A stretch of DNA of 64,000 nt. Origin: Zygnema cylindricum (Eukaryota > Streptophyta > Zygnematophyceae > Zygnematales > Zygnemataceae). The position numbers and the translations under genes were made by a program. Below, in pieces: positions 12,179 through 23,311 of the stretch. Under the pieces are notes generated by a model, which saw only the letters and a program-made list of their open reading frames with translations, did not search any database and had not been told where the DNA came from. The stretch spans positions 18,696 to 82,695 of the forward strand of contig JBBHKE010003077.1 in the NCBI GenBank assembly GCA_037447655.1. The letters are read 5' to 3'. Each line of letters opens with the position of its first letter. The stretch's first letter is position 1.

Positions 12179-13060
12179 TGTTGTTCTATGACTACTACAC
12201 CAACTGAAGATGAAGATGATGCTGGAGTAGTCATCACAGAATTCAGATAAGCAAGAAGCTCTCACAGATGCTCAAAAAAAATACACACAACTTTGGAACA
12301 CAGCCAAAGACAAATTAGGCAACCAAATGGCCTACAAATCTGACACAATGCAGATAATACACAAAGAAACACAAGTGCTAATTTACACAGAAATCTGCAA
12401 ACAGATCTGAGAAATATTCTCAGTCAAATATATCAAAAATGACACAACATAATTTTGATACAACAAGTTCCTAATTCTAAAGTGGCTAAGTCCTATATTT
12501 ATACCTAAAAGATCTATTCTTCTAAGAGCTAGCAGCCACTCACTGCTCTAACTAAGCAAAGAAGACATACCAGCCATGCATCAATAATATCTACTATTTG
12601 AAAGGAGGATACCTGAATAAGTCAAGGTATGTCATACAGAAAGAATCTGAACTTAGACACTAATTAAACAAAACACGCTTCTGTACAAACTAAAGATAAG
12701 TAACGTCACAGTACACCGTGTATAAAAACGTTTGATAATTACAGACGTGGTCCCGGATGACAACCTTCCGTCGGCAGCAAATCTTCACCGTCCATCATTT
12801 CGAAGTTTCATCCAAGATGAAACTTTTATGTGACACCTCGGTCTTTGTGGTAAGTCTGAATAATACGAACGGATCTTTGTAGAGTTTCTCATTTACCGAC
12901 GCGTGTCCTGAAGTGTGTCACACCGTGAACTCCCTCACTGTTTACTGTAACATTAATTCTGGTACATACTGAACCAGACTATCACAAAATATTCTAAGTA
13001 CTGAGAAAACACTCCCCTCACCTATGAAGCTTAGTGAGGACTAAAGCTTTCAAAACAACA
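12179..13060 (-). repeat. 3' LTR of A2
   Basis: Read on the minus strand it begins TGTTGTTTTGAAAGC and ends ATAGAACAACA. The minus-strand TATA-like TATAAATATAGG lies near 12500. Confidence 0.95.
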
Positions 13061-13083
13061 CTCCCCTAAAGCTTTAGACTCTA

Positions 13084-16000
13084 CTAACAACTTAGACCAC
13101 ATCCCTCTCTACAAACTTTCAATTTTGGAGCAGGTAAGGGTTTTGTCATCATATCTGCCAACATTTTCTCATCAGGTAAGTAGCTGAGTTTCAGAATTCT
13201 GGCCATCACCTTTTCCCTCACAAAGTGTAACTTAATGTCAATATGCTTGCTTTTGAAAAGATGACTAGGATTAGAAGCAATAGCAATAGCAGCTTGATTG
13301 TCACACCATATGACCTGAGGACCAGACTTCATAAATTTCAGTTCTTGTAAAAGAGACTTTACCCAAAGAAGTTCCTTGACAGCTGAGCTGGCTGCCATGT
13401 ATTCAACTTCCATGGTTGATTGAGCAGTCACCTTTTGGAGCTTGCTTGTCCAGCAGCAAGTACCATTACCGATCTTCAGAATGAATCGAGTGGTAGAAGG
13501 TCGGCTTGGCATATCACCATAACTCGCATCGCTCCAGGTGCTAATTTTCACTTCATCTCCTCCAAGAGACAGTCGGAGATCTCGTGTACCTGCAAGATAT
13601 CTCAGAACTCGTTTTGCTGCCTCCCAATCTGATTTTTTCGGATTTTGAAGACTTCGACCCAGAGCTCCAACAACCGCTGCAATATACGGATAAGTAAAGT
13701 TCATAAAGTAGATAAGACTCCCAACAATTTGTCTGTAGGGAATCGTGGACATGAAATCTGACTCCCCTGCTTCCATATCATCTTCCAGAGTCATTCCTCC
13801 ATCTGTCTCCTTTCCTTCCACCTTTTGCCTGAACTCCATAGGAGTGGCACTCACTTTTGCATCTGCCATACCAAATCTTTCAAGTACATTTCCAATGGCC
13901 TCTCTCTGAGTAAGGTAAATAACTCTCTGACTCCTATCTCTCTCTACTTGAATGCCTAGGATATACTTAGCTTCACCTAAGTCTTTCATTTCAAGCCTGG
14001 CATTCAGAGCTGCTTTTATCTTGTTTATCTCATTCAATGATTTGCTGATTAGCAGCAGATCATCCACATACACTGCTACATAAATCACACCATCATTTCC
14101 TTCCATGGCATAAACAAAGTGGTCTGAGCTGATCCTTGTAAAGCCTAAGCTGGTAAGAAACTCATCCAACTTCAAATTCCACTATCTCGGATCCTGTTTC
14201 AATCCATACAATGATTTCAACAGTTTACAGACTAGATTTTCCTTTCCTTTTTCTACATAACCTTTAGGTTGTTTCATGTAAATTACTTCCTCTAAGTCTC
14301 CATGCAAGAAGGCAGTTTTAACATCCATTTGATGCAATTCCATATTCTCAATTCCAGCTAGAGACAACAAGACTCTGACAGTAGGAAACCTGACAATAGG
14401 AGAGAAGGTTTCCTCGTAGTCTATTCCTTCCTTTTGACTAAAACCCTTTGCAACCAGACGAGCTTTATACCTTTCAATGGTGTTGTCTGGGTTGAGCTTC
14501 ACTTTGAAGACCCACTTGCAGCCAATGGCTTTCCGATCTGGTGGAAGCTCCACAAGCTCCCACGATTCGGCTTCCATGATCGATCTCATCTCATCATTTG
14601 CAGCTGAGATCCAATGATCCTTTTCAGGAACAGAAAATGCCTCCTGAATGGTAAGAGGCTCCCCCGTGCTTGCAGGATAAGCATATTGAACTTGTTCTCC
14701 CCTTAAACGAGAACTCTGACCTCTTCCCCCCGGAAAATCTGAGGCTGGAACTGTTGGATTCCGAGCTCCACCTTGAGGTCTTGGAGGAGGAGGATCAGCT
14801 CCTGCTTGTTGTTCAGTAGCTGGTGGAACTCCAGTATGTTGAACTCCAATAGAAGAAGAAGTAGAAGCTGCAGCAGACTGAAACGGAATCTGATCCAAGA
14901 TGACATATTCTTGCAGTTTTTCTTTCTTTTCATTTTCATCCATAGTAAATACATCTATGGACTCACTCTCATCCTTCACCTGAATATTTCTAGCAATCTC
15001 GATGGTATGTTTCTGAGGACAATAAATTCTATATCCTACAGATTCATCATCATATCCCATAAAGATTCCAGGCTTAGACTTTGGACTTAATTTCCAGTTT
15101 GGTAAATTATCTAGTACAAAGCACTTGCTACCAAAAACTCTGAAGTGACTGACATTTGGTTTTCTGCCAGTTCACACTTCATAAGGTGTCATTCCCTGAA
15201 CAGATCTAGTTTCTAATCTGTTCCTAATATATGCTGCAGTTTGGTAAGCTTCAGCCCAAAATTTAATATCTACTCCTTTATAAGCCATCATAGATTTAAC
15301 ACTCTCAGTTAGAGTTCTGTTTAACCTTTCTGAAACTCCATTCTGCTCAAGAGTATAAGGCACAGTGAACTAGTGAGATATACCATTTTCTTCCAAATAA
15401 GCAGCAAACTCATTGGAAGTATATTCACCTCCATTATCAGATCTTAAAGAGAGAATCGATCTACCATGAAGTTTCTCCGCCCAGATCCAAAAGTGTTTGA
15501 AGTGGGTGAAGACCTCCCTTTTCTCCTTCATAAAATAGATTCTACTGAATCTGGAGAAATCATATGTGAATGTGACAAAGTATTTGTTGCTAGCAAAAGA
15601 TGGTACTTTGGAGGGTCCCCACACATGTGAATGAACAAGTTCTAAGATGTTAGTTGCTCTGAAATCTGCAGCCTGGGGTAAGGGAAGTTTATGAAGCTTG
15701 ACCAAAGCACAACCATCACAAATACTTGACTGTTGCTGACCAAGCTTAACTCCTTCTACCATATCATTTGTGACCATCTTTTCCAATCTGTCATAATGAA
15801 CATGATCCAACCTCTTATGCCATAAAACATTATCAGATGAGACACTGGAGTAAGCAAAAGAAGATGTATTCACCAAGTCCATCCGGTACAAATTATTTGG
15901 GCCTCTAGTTCGTATTTCAGCTATCTTTCCCTCTTTGTTGACTATTTTCTTTCCTTGTTTCTGAAGTATTTCAAAACCTCTACTTTCTGCAACTGAGGTA

Positions 16001-17202
16001 GAAAACAAGTTATTTTTGAATTGAGAAACATAGAATACATCGTAGAGACTATCCATCTATCTCACACATAAGGATGACAGTTCCTTGAGACTTTGCTTCA
16101 ACAATGGCACCACAAGCATAATAGATCTGCCTTGTGAGAATAGGTTGCAGATCTGTGAAGGAAGCTTTGATCCAACACATATGAGACGAGCTCCCGGAGT
16201 CCATGATCCACCCATGATCTTTGACTCCCTCCATCAGTTTTGCAAGGGCAAAGAACTCTTTGTCATCAGTTTTTGGAAAACTGACAACATCCGGCGCCTT
16301 CACTTTGTCAACCAATTGCGATCCTAGTGTATCAGCTGAAAATGGTTCGGTTTTGGAGGGAAGAGTCAGTGGTGTGTGGGGTTATTTATTGTGGCATGTA
16401 GATCTTTTTGGCCTCCATCCATTTCTGAACACACCTGTCTCACAAGCTTTAAGAAACTTAGGACACTGTTTGTACAGATGACCTTGATTATAACAGTAGA
16501 CCTACTTGTTATAAGGCTGAAAACCTTGGTACCCCTGAGATTTGTTTCCTTGGTATTGTGCGTTAAAAGCTACAGATGATTTTCCTGGATTAAAAGCTGC
16601 AACAGTGGATTCCTCATCTAACACTAGTTCTATAGCTGTTGCTAAGTTCCAAGCTGACTTATCCAACTTTCTCAAATTTGCTGAGGCTCCTTTATATTCC
16701 CGAGGAAGACCTCGCATAAGAATAATAGCCTGATGATAAGGGGAGAAGTTCCCCCCTGAACATGCATTCTCTGACAACAAAAGCCTAAGCCCATTGCAAT
16801 ATTCGGCCATGCTACCTCCTATATACATATAATCATAAATATTCCTAGCTGTGATAATTTCATGCTGGTCATTAGCTTTAAAATAGATAGTTTTAGGGAA
16901 GACCAGATTTCTGATGCCTTTTTCATTTTGATATGTGACATAAGTAGATCTTCAGAGATCATTAATTTCAGCAAATGCAGAGCTTGCTGATTTTTCCCAT
17001 TATAAGATGCTTCAGTTTCAGCAAGGCTGCCATCAACTACATCAAACAATTTAACTTGAGTGAAATAAGACTCAACCAGATCAGACCAATAGATATATTT
17101 CCTTCCATCAAAAACTGGGATCCGTGAGGGTGGGCCCGTGACGTGTTGTTTTGTGACTACTACACCAACTGAAGATGAAGATGATGCTGGAGTAGTCATC
17201 AC
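13084..17202 (-). pseudogene. copia gag-pol of A2, broken
   Basis: Minus-strand frame in copia order. Gag starts at ATG 17202 inside the 5' LTR (MMTTPASSSS), crosses the primer-binding site as TGPPSRIPVF, and is frameshifted near 16860. A zinc-knuckle remnant CYNQGHLYKQC follows a stop at about 16502. Protease has WIMDSGSSSHMC (about 16200). Integrase keeps the HKRLDHV...CDGC zinc region, SDNGGEY and EQNGVSE, but its first catalytic Asp is His (HSHVWGP, about 15627). Further breaks: frameshift at 16050, TAG at about 15367, TGA for Trp at about 15170, TAG for Gln at about 14178 (DPR-stop-WN). Reverse transcriptase has [11 protein letters not shown] and YVDDLLL; RNase H has TWSDASYGD and CDNQAAI. 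The frame ends at GLSC followed by two TAG codons. Non-functional in cis. Confidence 0.93.
17128..17143 (-). other. primer-binding site of A2
   Basis: Minus strand CGTCACGGGCCCACCC directly after the LTR. It aligns with GGTTATGGGCCCACCC of D1, complementary to the anticodon arm of initiator tRNA-Met, but four bases at the LTR-proximal end differ. It is translated as part of TGPPS in Gag. Confidence 0.65.
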
Positions 17203-18024
17203 AGAATTCAGATAAGCAAGAAGCTCTCACAGATGCTCAGAAAAATACACACAACTTTGGAACACAGCCAAAGACAAATTAGGCAACTAAATAGCCTACA
17301 AATCTGACACAATGCAAATAATACACAAAGGAACACAAGTGCAAATTTACACATAAATCTGCAAACAGATCTGAGAAATATTCTCAGTCAAATATATCAA
17401 AAATGACACAACATAATTTTGATACAACAAGTTCCTAATTCTAAAGTGGCTAAGTCCTATATTTATACCTAAAAGATCTATTCTTCTAAGAGCTAGCAGC
17501 CACTCACTGCTCTAACTAAGCAAAGAAGACATACCAGCCATGCATCAATAATATCTACTATCTGAAAGGAGGATACCTGAATAAGTCAAGGTATGTCATA
17601 CAGAAAGAATCTGAACTTACACACTAATCAAACAAAACACGCTTCTGTACAAACTAAAGATAAGTAACGTCACAGTACACCGTGTATAAAAACGTCTGAT
17701 AATTACAGACGTGGTCCAGGATGACCACCTTCTGTCGGCAGCAAATCTTCACCGTCCATCATTTCGAAGTTTCATCCAAGATGAAACTTTTATGTGACAC
17801 CTCGGTCTTTGTGGTAAGTCTGAATAGTACGAACGGATCTTTGTAGAGTTTCTCATTTACCGACGCGTGTCCTGAAGTGTGTCACACCGTGAACTCCCTC
17901 ACTGTTTACTATAACATTAATTCTGGTACATACTGAACCAGACTATCACAAAATATTCTAAGTACTGAGAAAACACTCCCCTCACCTATGAAGCTTAGTG
18001 AGGACTAAAGCTTTCAAAACAACA
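17144..18024 (-). repeat. 5' LTR of A2
   Basis: TGTTGTTTTG at the start and CAAAACAACA at the inner end. It holds the gag start codon (17202) 58 bp from its inner edge. Confidence 0.95.
17459..17468 (-). promoter_or_regulatory. TATA-like box of A2 5' LTR
   Basis: Minus strand GTATAAATATAGGACTTA, about 265 bp before the gag ATG; also present in the 3' LTR. Confidence 0.45.
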
Positions 18025-18377
18025 CGTAGCTCTTATTCGGCATTCTTGATGTCATGACGTGTGGTCACATAATCCACTTGACGAACTGATACACCTCATC
18101 CAAATTAGTCCGTACCGATTGCGTACATTTTCAAAATGTTCCAAATTGGATAGCTTCGCGATCCGCCATACATTTGCATATTCCGTACCTTTTTTTACGT
18201 TTCGTTCGCGCCACTCAAATAATTACGTACATCCCAAAACAATTAGTACCATTACTCCCCCAATTCGCAAATCAATTCGAACCTCCACAGTAATTCAAGA
18301 TAGTATTAGAGTACCCAAGAACAATTATGTACGCACGAAAAAACACGCTCGCACAAAACTAACTTTTCAAACCAACA

Positions 18378-20694
18378 CTATCAAGAATTGTTACCTAACT
18401 TATACAAACTATTATGGCTAACAAGAATTGTTACATAAATTACACAAACTGTTAGCCCTAAAAGGAATTGTTACCTAACTTACACAAATTGTTAGCGCTA
18501 ACAAGAATTGGTAACTAAATTACACAAACTGTTAGCGTTTACAAGAATTGTTATCTAAATAACACAAGTTGATAGTGCTAAAAAGAATTGTTACCAAACT
18601 AATACAAATTGTTAGCACTAACAAGAATTGTTACATACCTTACACAAACTCTTAATGCTAACAAAAGTTGTTATTTTAATTACACAAACTTTTAGCGCTA
18701 ACAGGAAATGTTACCTAAATTACACAAACTGTTAGCATTAACAAGAATTGTTATCTAAATAACACAAACTGTTAGTGCTAACAAGAATTGTTACCTAACG
18801 AATAATTCTTATTAGCGATAACAATAATTGTTACATAACTTACACAAATTCTTAGTTATAACAAAAATTGTTATCTAAGTTACACAAATTGTTAGCGCTA
18901 ACAAGAATTGTTATCTAATTTACACAAATTGTTAGCTCCAACAAGAATTGATACCTAACCTACACAAACTATTAGCACTAACAAGAATTATTATCTAAAT
19001 TACACAAACTGTTAACGCTATCCGGAATTGTTACCTAACTTACACAAACTGATAGCGCTAACAAGAATTGTTATCTAAATTACACATACTTCTTGCGCTA
19101 ATAATTTTTTTAACCTATCTTAACCAAACTGTTAGCGCAAACAAGAATTGTTACCTAACTTATAGAAATTGTTAGCGCTAACAAAAATTGTTATCTAAAT
19201 TACACAAACTTTTAGCGATAACAATAATTATAACCCAACTTACAGAAACTGTTAGCGCTAAGAAGAATTGTTATCTAAATTACACAAATTGTTAGCTCTA
19301 ACAAGTATTGTTACCTAGCTTACAAAAACTCTTATCACTAACAACAATTGTTATTTAACTTATACAAACTGTTAGCGCTAACAGGAATTTTTTTCTAAAT
19401 TACACAAACTGTTAGCGCTAACAAGAATTGTTACCTAACTTACACAAATTATTAGTGCTAATAAGAAATCTTATCTTAATTACACAAATTGTTTGCGCTA
19501 ACAAAAATTGTTACCTAATCACACAAATTATTAGCGCTAATAAGAAATCTTATCTTAATCACACAAACTGTTTGCGCTATCAAGAATTGTTACCTAACTT
19601 ACACAAATTATTAGTGCTGATAAGAAATCTTATCGTAATTACACAAACTGTTTGCGCTAACAAAAATTGTTACCTAACTTACACAAATTATTAGCGCTAA
19701 TAAGAAATCTTATTTTAATTACACAAACTGTTTGTGCTAACAAAAATTGTTATCAAAATTACACAATTTGTTAGCGCTAACAAGAATAGTTATCTAATTT
19801 ACACAAACTATTAACGCTTACAAGAATTATTATCGAAATAACACAAACTGTTAGCGTTTACTGGAATTGTTACCTAACTTATACAAACTATTAGCGTTAA
19901 CAAGAATTGTTATCTAAATTACACAAACTGTTAGCGCTTACAAGAATTGTTATCTAAATAACACAAACTGTTAGCGCTAACTGGAATTGTTACCTAAATA
20001 ACACAAACTGTTAGTGTTAATAGAAATTGATGAATTGTTATCTAAATTACACAAACTGTAAGCGCTAACAAAAATTGTAACATAACTTACACAAACTGTT
20101 AGCGCTAACAAGAATTTTTGCCAAACTTACACAAACTGTTCGCGCTAACAAGAATTGTTACCTAACTTACACAAAGTGTTACCCTTAACAAAAAATGTTA
20201 TGTAAATCACACAAACTCTTAGCGCTTACATGAATTATCTCCTAACTTACACAAATTGTTAGCGCTAACAACAATTGCTTCCTAAATTACACAAAATATT
20301 TGCGCTAAGAAAAAGTGTTATATAAATTACACATACTGTTAGCACTTACAAGTATTGTTACCCAACTTACACAAACTGTTAACGCTAACAAGAATTGTTA
20401 CCTAACTCACACAAACTCTTAGCGCTAATTGGAATTATTACCTAACTTACAAAAATTGTTAGCGCTAACAAGAATTGGTAACTAAATTACACAAATTGTT
20501 AGCGTTAACAAGAAATTTTATCTAAATTACACAAACTGCTAGTGCTAACTAGAATTGTTACCTTATTTATACAAATTGTTAGCGCTAACAATAATTGTTT
20601 CATACCTTACACAAACTCTTAGTGCTAACAAAAATTGTTATCTTATTGACACAAACCTTTAGCGCTAACAGAAATTGTTACCTAAATTACACAA
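18378..20694. repeat. 40-bp satellite array, second block
   Basis: About 58 units in the same orientation as 4462-10740, so both blocks are one array split by the F-like LTR. No gene visible. Confidence 0.95.
19430..19749. repeat. 80-bp higher-order satellite unit, four copies
   Basis: Four consecutive dimers of about 80 bp. One half carries AATTATTAG(C/T)GCTAATAAG and AAATCTTAT, the other TGTTTGCGCTAACAAAAATT. The halves differ from each other more than the dimers do, which shows local dimer amplification. Confidence 0.8.
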
Positions 20695-21506
20695 AGTGGC
20701 GTAACAAAATTGTTAATAAATTACAAATTTGTTTAAATTGTTAAGTAATTTTGTTACAAATAAAATTGTTACATTTACACAACTTTAGTTTCATTAGTTA
20801 TTCAAAATACTAAATCATAGTAACAATAATTGTTATCTAAGTTACACAACTTACGCTATGAATTGCCATCAAACCAAAAATTGTTAAAGACAACAAGAAT
20901 TGTTTCCTAACTTACACAAAACTATTACTAAAGAATTAATATCTAAATTACACAAACTACTAAGCTAACTCGAATTATTACTGCTTACAAATTGTTCAGC
21001 TAACAAGAATGTATATCTAAATACAAACTTTTAGCTAGCAAATTTTTTATCTAAACTTAACCAGTCCTTTAATCTAACAAGAATTCTTATCTAAATCGCA
21101 TTAGTGGTTAATAAAAAATTGCTACCAACTTACAAAAAAACCAGCTAAGAAGAATTTTTAAAAATTACACAAATTACAATTTCTAATAAGTATTATTTCT
21201 AACACACAAACTTTGTTAGACTAAGAAGAATTCTTATCTATATTACAAAAACGCTACTAATTACAAGTATTGCTACCTAGCAAACAAGTTGCTAGCTTAA
21301 AACAATTGTTACCTAACCCAAATATTAGCTAAAAACAAAATTGTTATTTAACTTATATAAAATAAAGCTTTAACAAAATTGTTATTTAAATTAAACAAAC
21401 TTTTAGCGCTAACAAGAATAGTTACCTAACTTACACAAACTATTAAAACTAATAAAAAATCTTATCTAAATTACAGAAACTGTTAGCGCTAAAAAGAATT
21501 ATTACC
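20695..21506. repeat. degenerate satellite before B3
   Basis: Satellite fragments with deletions and lost phase, regaining regular units at about 21390. Like 10741-11398. Confidence 0.65.
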
Positions 21507-22243
21507 TTTTGTTCTACAACCATCGGTGCAGGTGGAGGAGCAGCAGTAGTAGTAGAAGTTGACATGATACACTCTCAGAAGCTATCAAGAATCCTACCAA
21601 ACAGCTTTTCTTAAGTGCTCACCAACTCTTATACAAACATCCAAACCTCACAAAACTCTATTTGAATATAGAATAGCATAAACACTGATAACTTCAAAAG
21701 TTATAGCACAATTGACCCAATCACTCAAGATATAATACTTAGAAGTTTCCCAAAAACTGTCTGCAGTTTTACTACTTGGAAGTCTGGATACATAATATGC
21801 TATGAGTCCTAAGTCTTATACTTGTGTTGAACTGGCAACACCATTGTACTTCAGAGGTACATCAAACCACCAAGCTACCACTAATCTATCAAACTACCAT
21901 TGAGCTATCACTAAGCTACCACTAAGCTATCACTAAGCTAACTATAATCGTATCTATCGCAGTTGCTCTATCCTGTACATAATCACATTAAGAATATTAG
22001 ACGTTGCGTTGTCCGTACGGACCATATCAAATATAATCATGGTTGCCTTGTTCTGTCTGTGTTGCAGCTTTGCTGCTGCGCTGCTATGCTGCTGCGTTGC
22101 TCAGCTGTATAGCAGCTGCTCTGCTGTATAGCAGCTGCTCTATTGTATAGCAGTTGCGCTGCTCTGTTGTATAACAGTTGCGCTGCTCTGTCTTTAAAGC
22201 AGCTGCGCTGCTCTGAGACTAAAAGTTCTCCAAAAAGACAACA
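21507..22243 (-). repeat. 3' LTR of B3
   Basis: Minus strand TGTTGTCTTTTTGGAG to GTAGAACAAAA; gag-start codons MSTSTTTAAPPP sit at its inner end (about 21564). GCAGCTGC array at 22065-22215. Confidence 0.85.
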
Positions 22244-22402
22244 CTCCCCTAAAGCTCTAGACTTTGATTCCGGGGCAGCTGCGGTGAAAAACTAGCGCAG
22301 CATCGCAACATAGCAATATAGCAATTAGCAAGTCACCCAATCCCACTACCTCACAATGGTGGAATTATCGCAGAGTGTCAGTATAGCAGTGTAGCAATTC
22401 AA

Positions 22403-22788
22403 CTATTCATTTAATCCCACTGCGTCCCTACAATACTTCAGCTTAGGAGCACGAAGGGCTTTAGTAAGCATATCAGCAATCATTTTTGCATCTGGCAAAT
22501 AATATAATTTATTCACTTTAGAGAACACCTTTTCTCTTACAAAGTGTAATCGTACATCCATGTGATTGCTTTTGAAGTGATGACTCGGGTTAGAAGCAAT
22601 GGCAATGGCAGCCTGGTTATCACACCAGATCACCTATGGACCAACTTGCATGTATCCTAGTTCTTGTAACATGGATTTTACCCATAAGAGTTCTTTGAGG
22701 GCCGAGCTTGCTGCCATATATTATGACTCCATTGTCGACTGTGCTGTAACCTTTTGAAGTTTGCTGCTCCAGCAGCAAGTACGGTTCC
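22403..22788 (-). pseudogene. RNase H fragment of B3
   Basis: The last 76 codons (CDNQAAIAIASNPSHHFKSN to GLNE) are open, with the HMDVRLHFVREKV block and LPDAKMIADMLTKAL end typical of copia RNase H. Upstream of 22633 the frame has a stop and a shift and then meets the gap. Confidence 0.85.
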
Positions 22789-22798
22789 NNNNNNNNNN
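22789..22798. other. assembly gap (10 N)
   Basis: Ten Ns inside the RNase H of B3. Sequence on the far side is not the continuation of B3, so the join may be an arbitrary-length scaffold gap. Confidence 0.95.
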
Positions 22799-23202
22799 AA
22801 GATCCAGAATTAATATGATTCTTTCTTTTATTATCTCCGTCGAACGGAGGTGGAAGAGAGAGAACAACAAAACTTTCGAAATCAGGAGTGATTCGAAGTA
22901 TCCACTCCCCCCACAAAAGAGTAATGAATCTTATAAAACACTTTCAGACCAAGTCATACATGGTCTTAATTACAATGTCATTTGTCACTCCCTCAAGTGC
23001 CACACTGTGTGAAGTCCTGTGCGCAGCCATTTACTCTTTGAGATGTGTCCTGAAGTGTGTCACACCGTGAACTCCCTCACTGTTTACTGTAACATTAATT
23101 CTGGTACATACTGAACCAGACTTTCACAAAATATTCTAAGTAATGAGAAAACACCCCCCTCACCTATGAAGCTTAGTGAGGACTAAAGCTTTCAAAACAA
23201 CA
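22799..23202 (-). repeat. partial A-like LTR
   Basis: 23045-23202 matches the outer end of the A LTR (12897-13060), including GTGTCCTGAAGTGTGTCACA and the terminal CAAAACAACA. 22799-23044 is only distantly LTR-like. It abuts a C LTR fragment at 23203. No gene visible. Confidence 0.6.
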
Positions 23203-23311
23203 AGAGAGAGAAGGTGGAGGCAAGCTGCCTCTATTATTTTCTTTCTTAGTATAATTAAGACCTAGAAAATACCTTCCCTAAATCTAGTGATTTCAACACT
23301 CCCCTTATTTT

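Larger units (their letters stand above)
12179..18024 (-). mobile_element. Ty1/copia element A2, full length, 5846 bp
   Basis: Complete: LTRs 12179-13060 (882 bp) and 17144-18024 (881 bp) are nearly identical, and a perfect 5-bp target duplication CGTAG is present at 12174-12178 and 18025-18029. Primer-binding site 17128-17143 and polypurine tract at about 13061-13070 are present. The near-identity of the LTRs means a recent insertion, yet the coding region has several stops and frameshifts, so it was probably mobilised in trans or is a consensus with errors. Confidence 0.95.
11399..18377 (-). mobile_element. F-like solo LTR, split by A2
   Basis: About 1.1 kb of non-satellite DNA (11399-12178 plus 18030-18377) between satellite arrays. 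It begins TGTTTGTTGTGG and ends CCAACA; flanks CTATA (11394) and CTATC (18378) could be a target duplication with one mismatch. The segment GTACGGAGGCATACCAGCC (11851) recurs almost exactly in the F LTR (58938), which supports an LTR of that group. No protein-coding frame longer than 120 codons; none is convincing. Boundaries are tentative. Confidence 0.45.
21507..22788 (-). mobile_element. copia element B3, 3' part, cut by assembly gap
   Basis: Minus-strand family B element. 3' LTR 21507-22243, polypurine tract and 3' untranslated part 22244-22402, then the end of RNase H up to the run of Ns at 22789. Everything upstream is lost at the gap. Confidence 0.85.
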
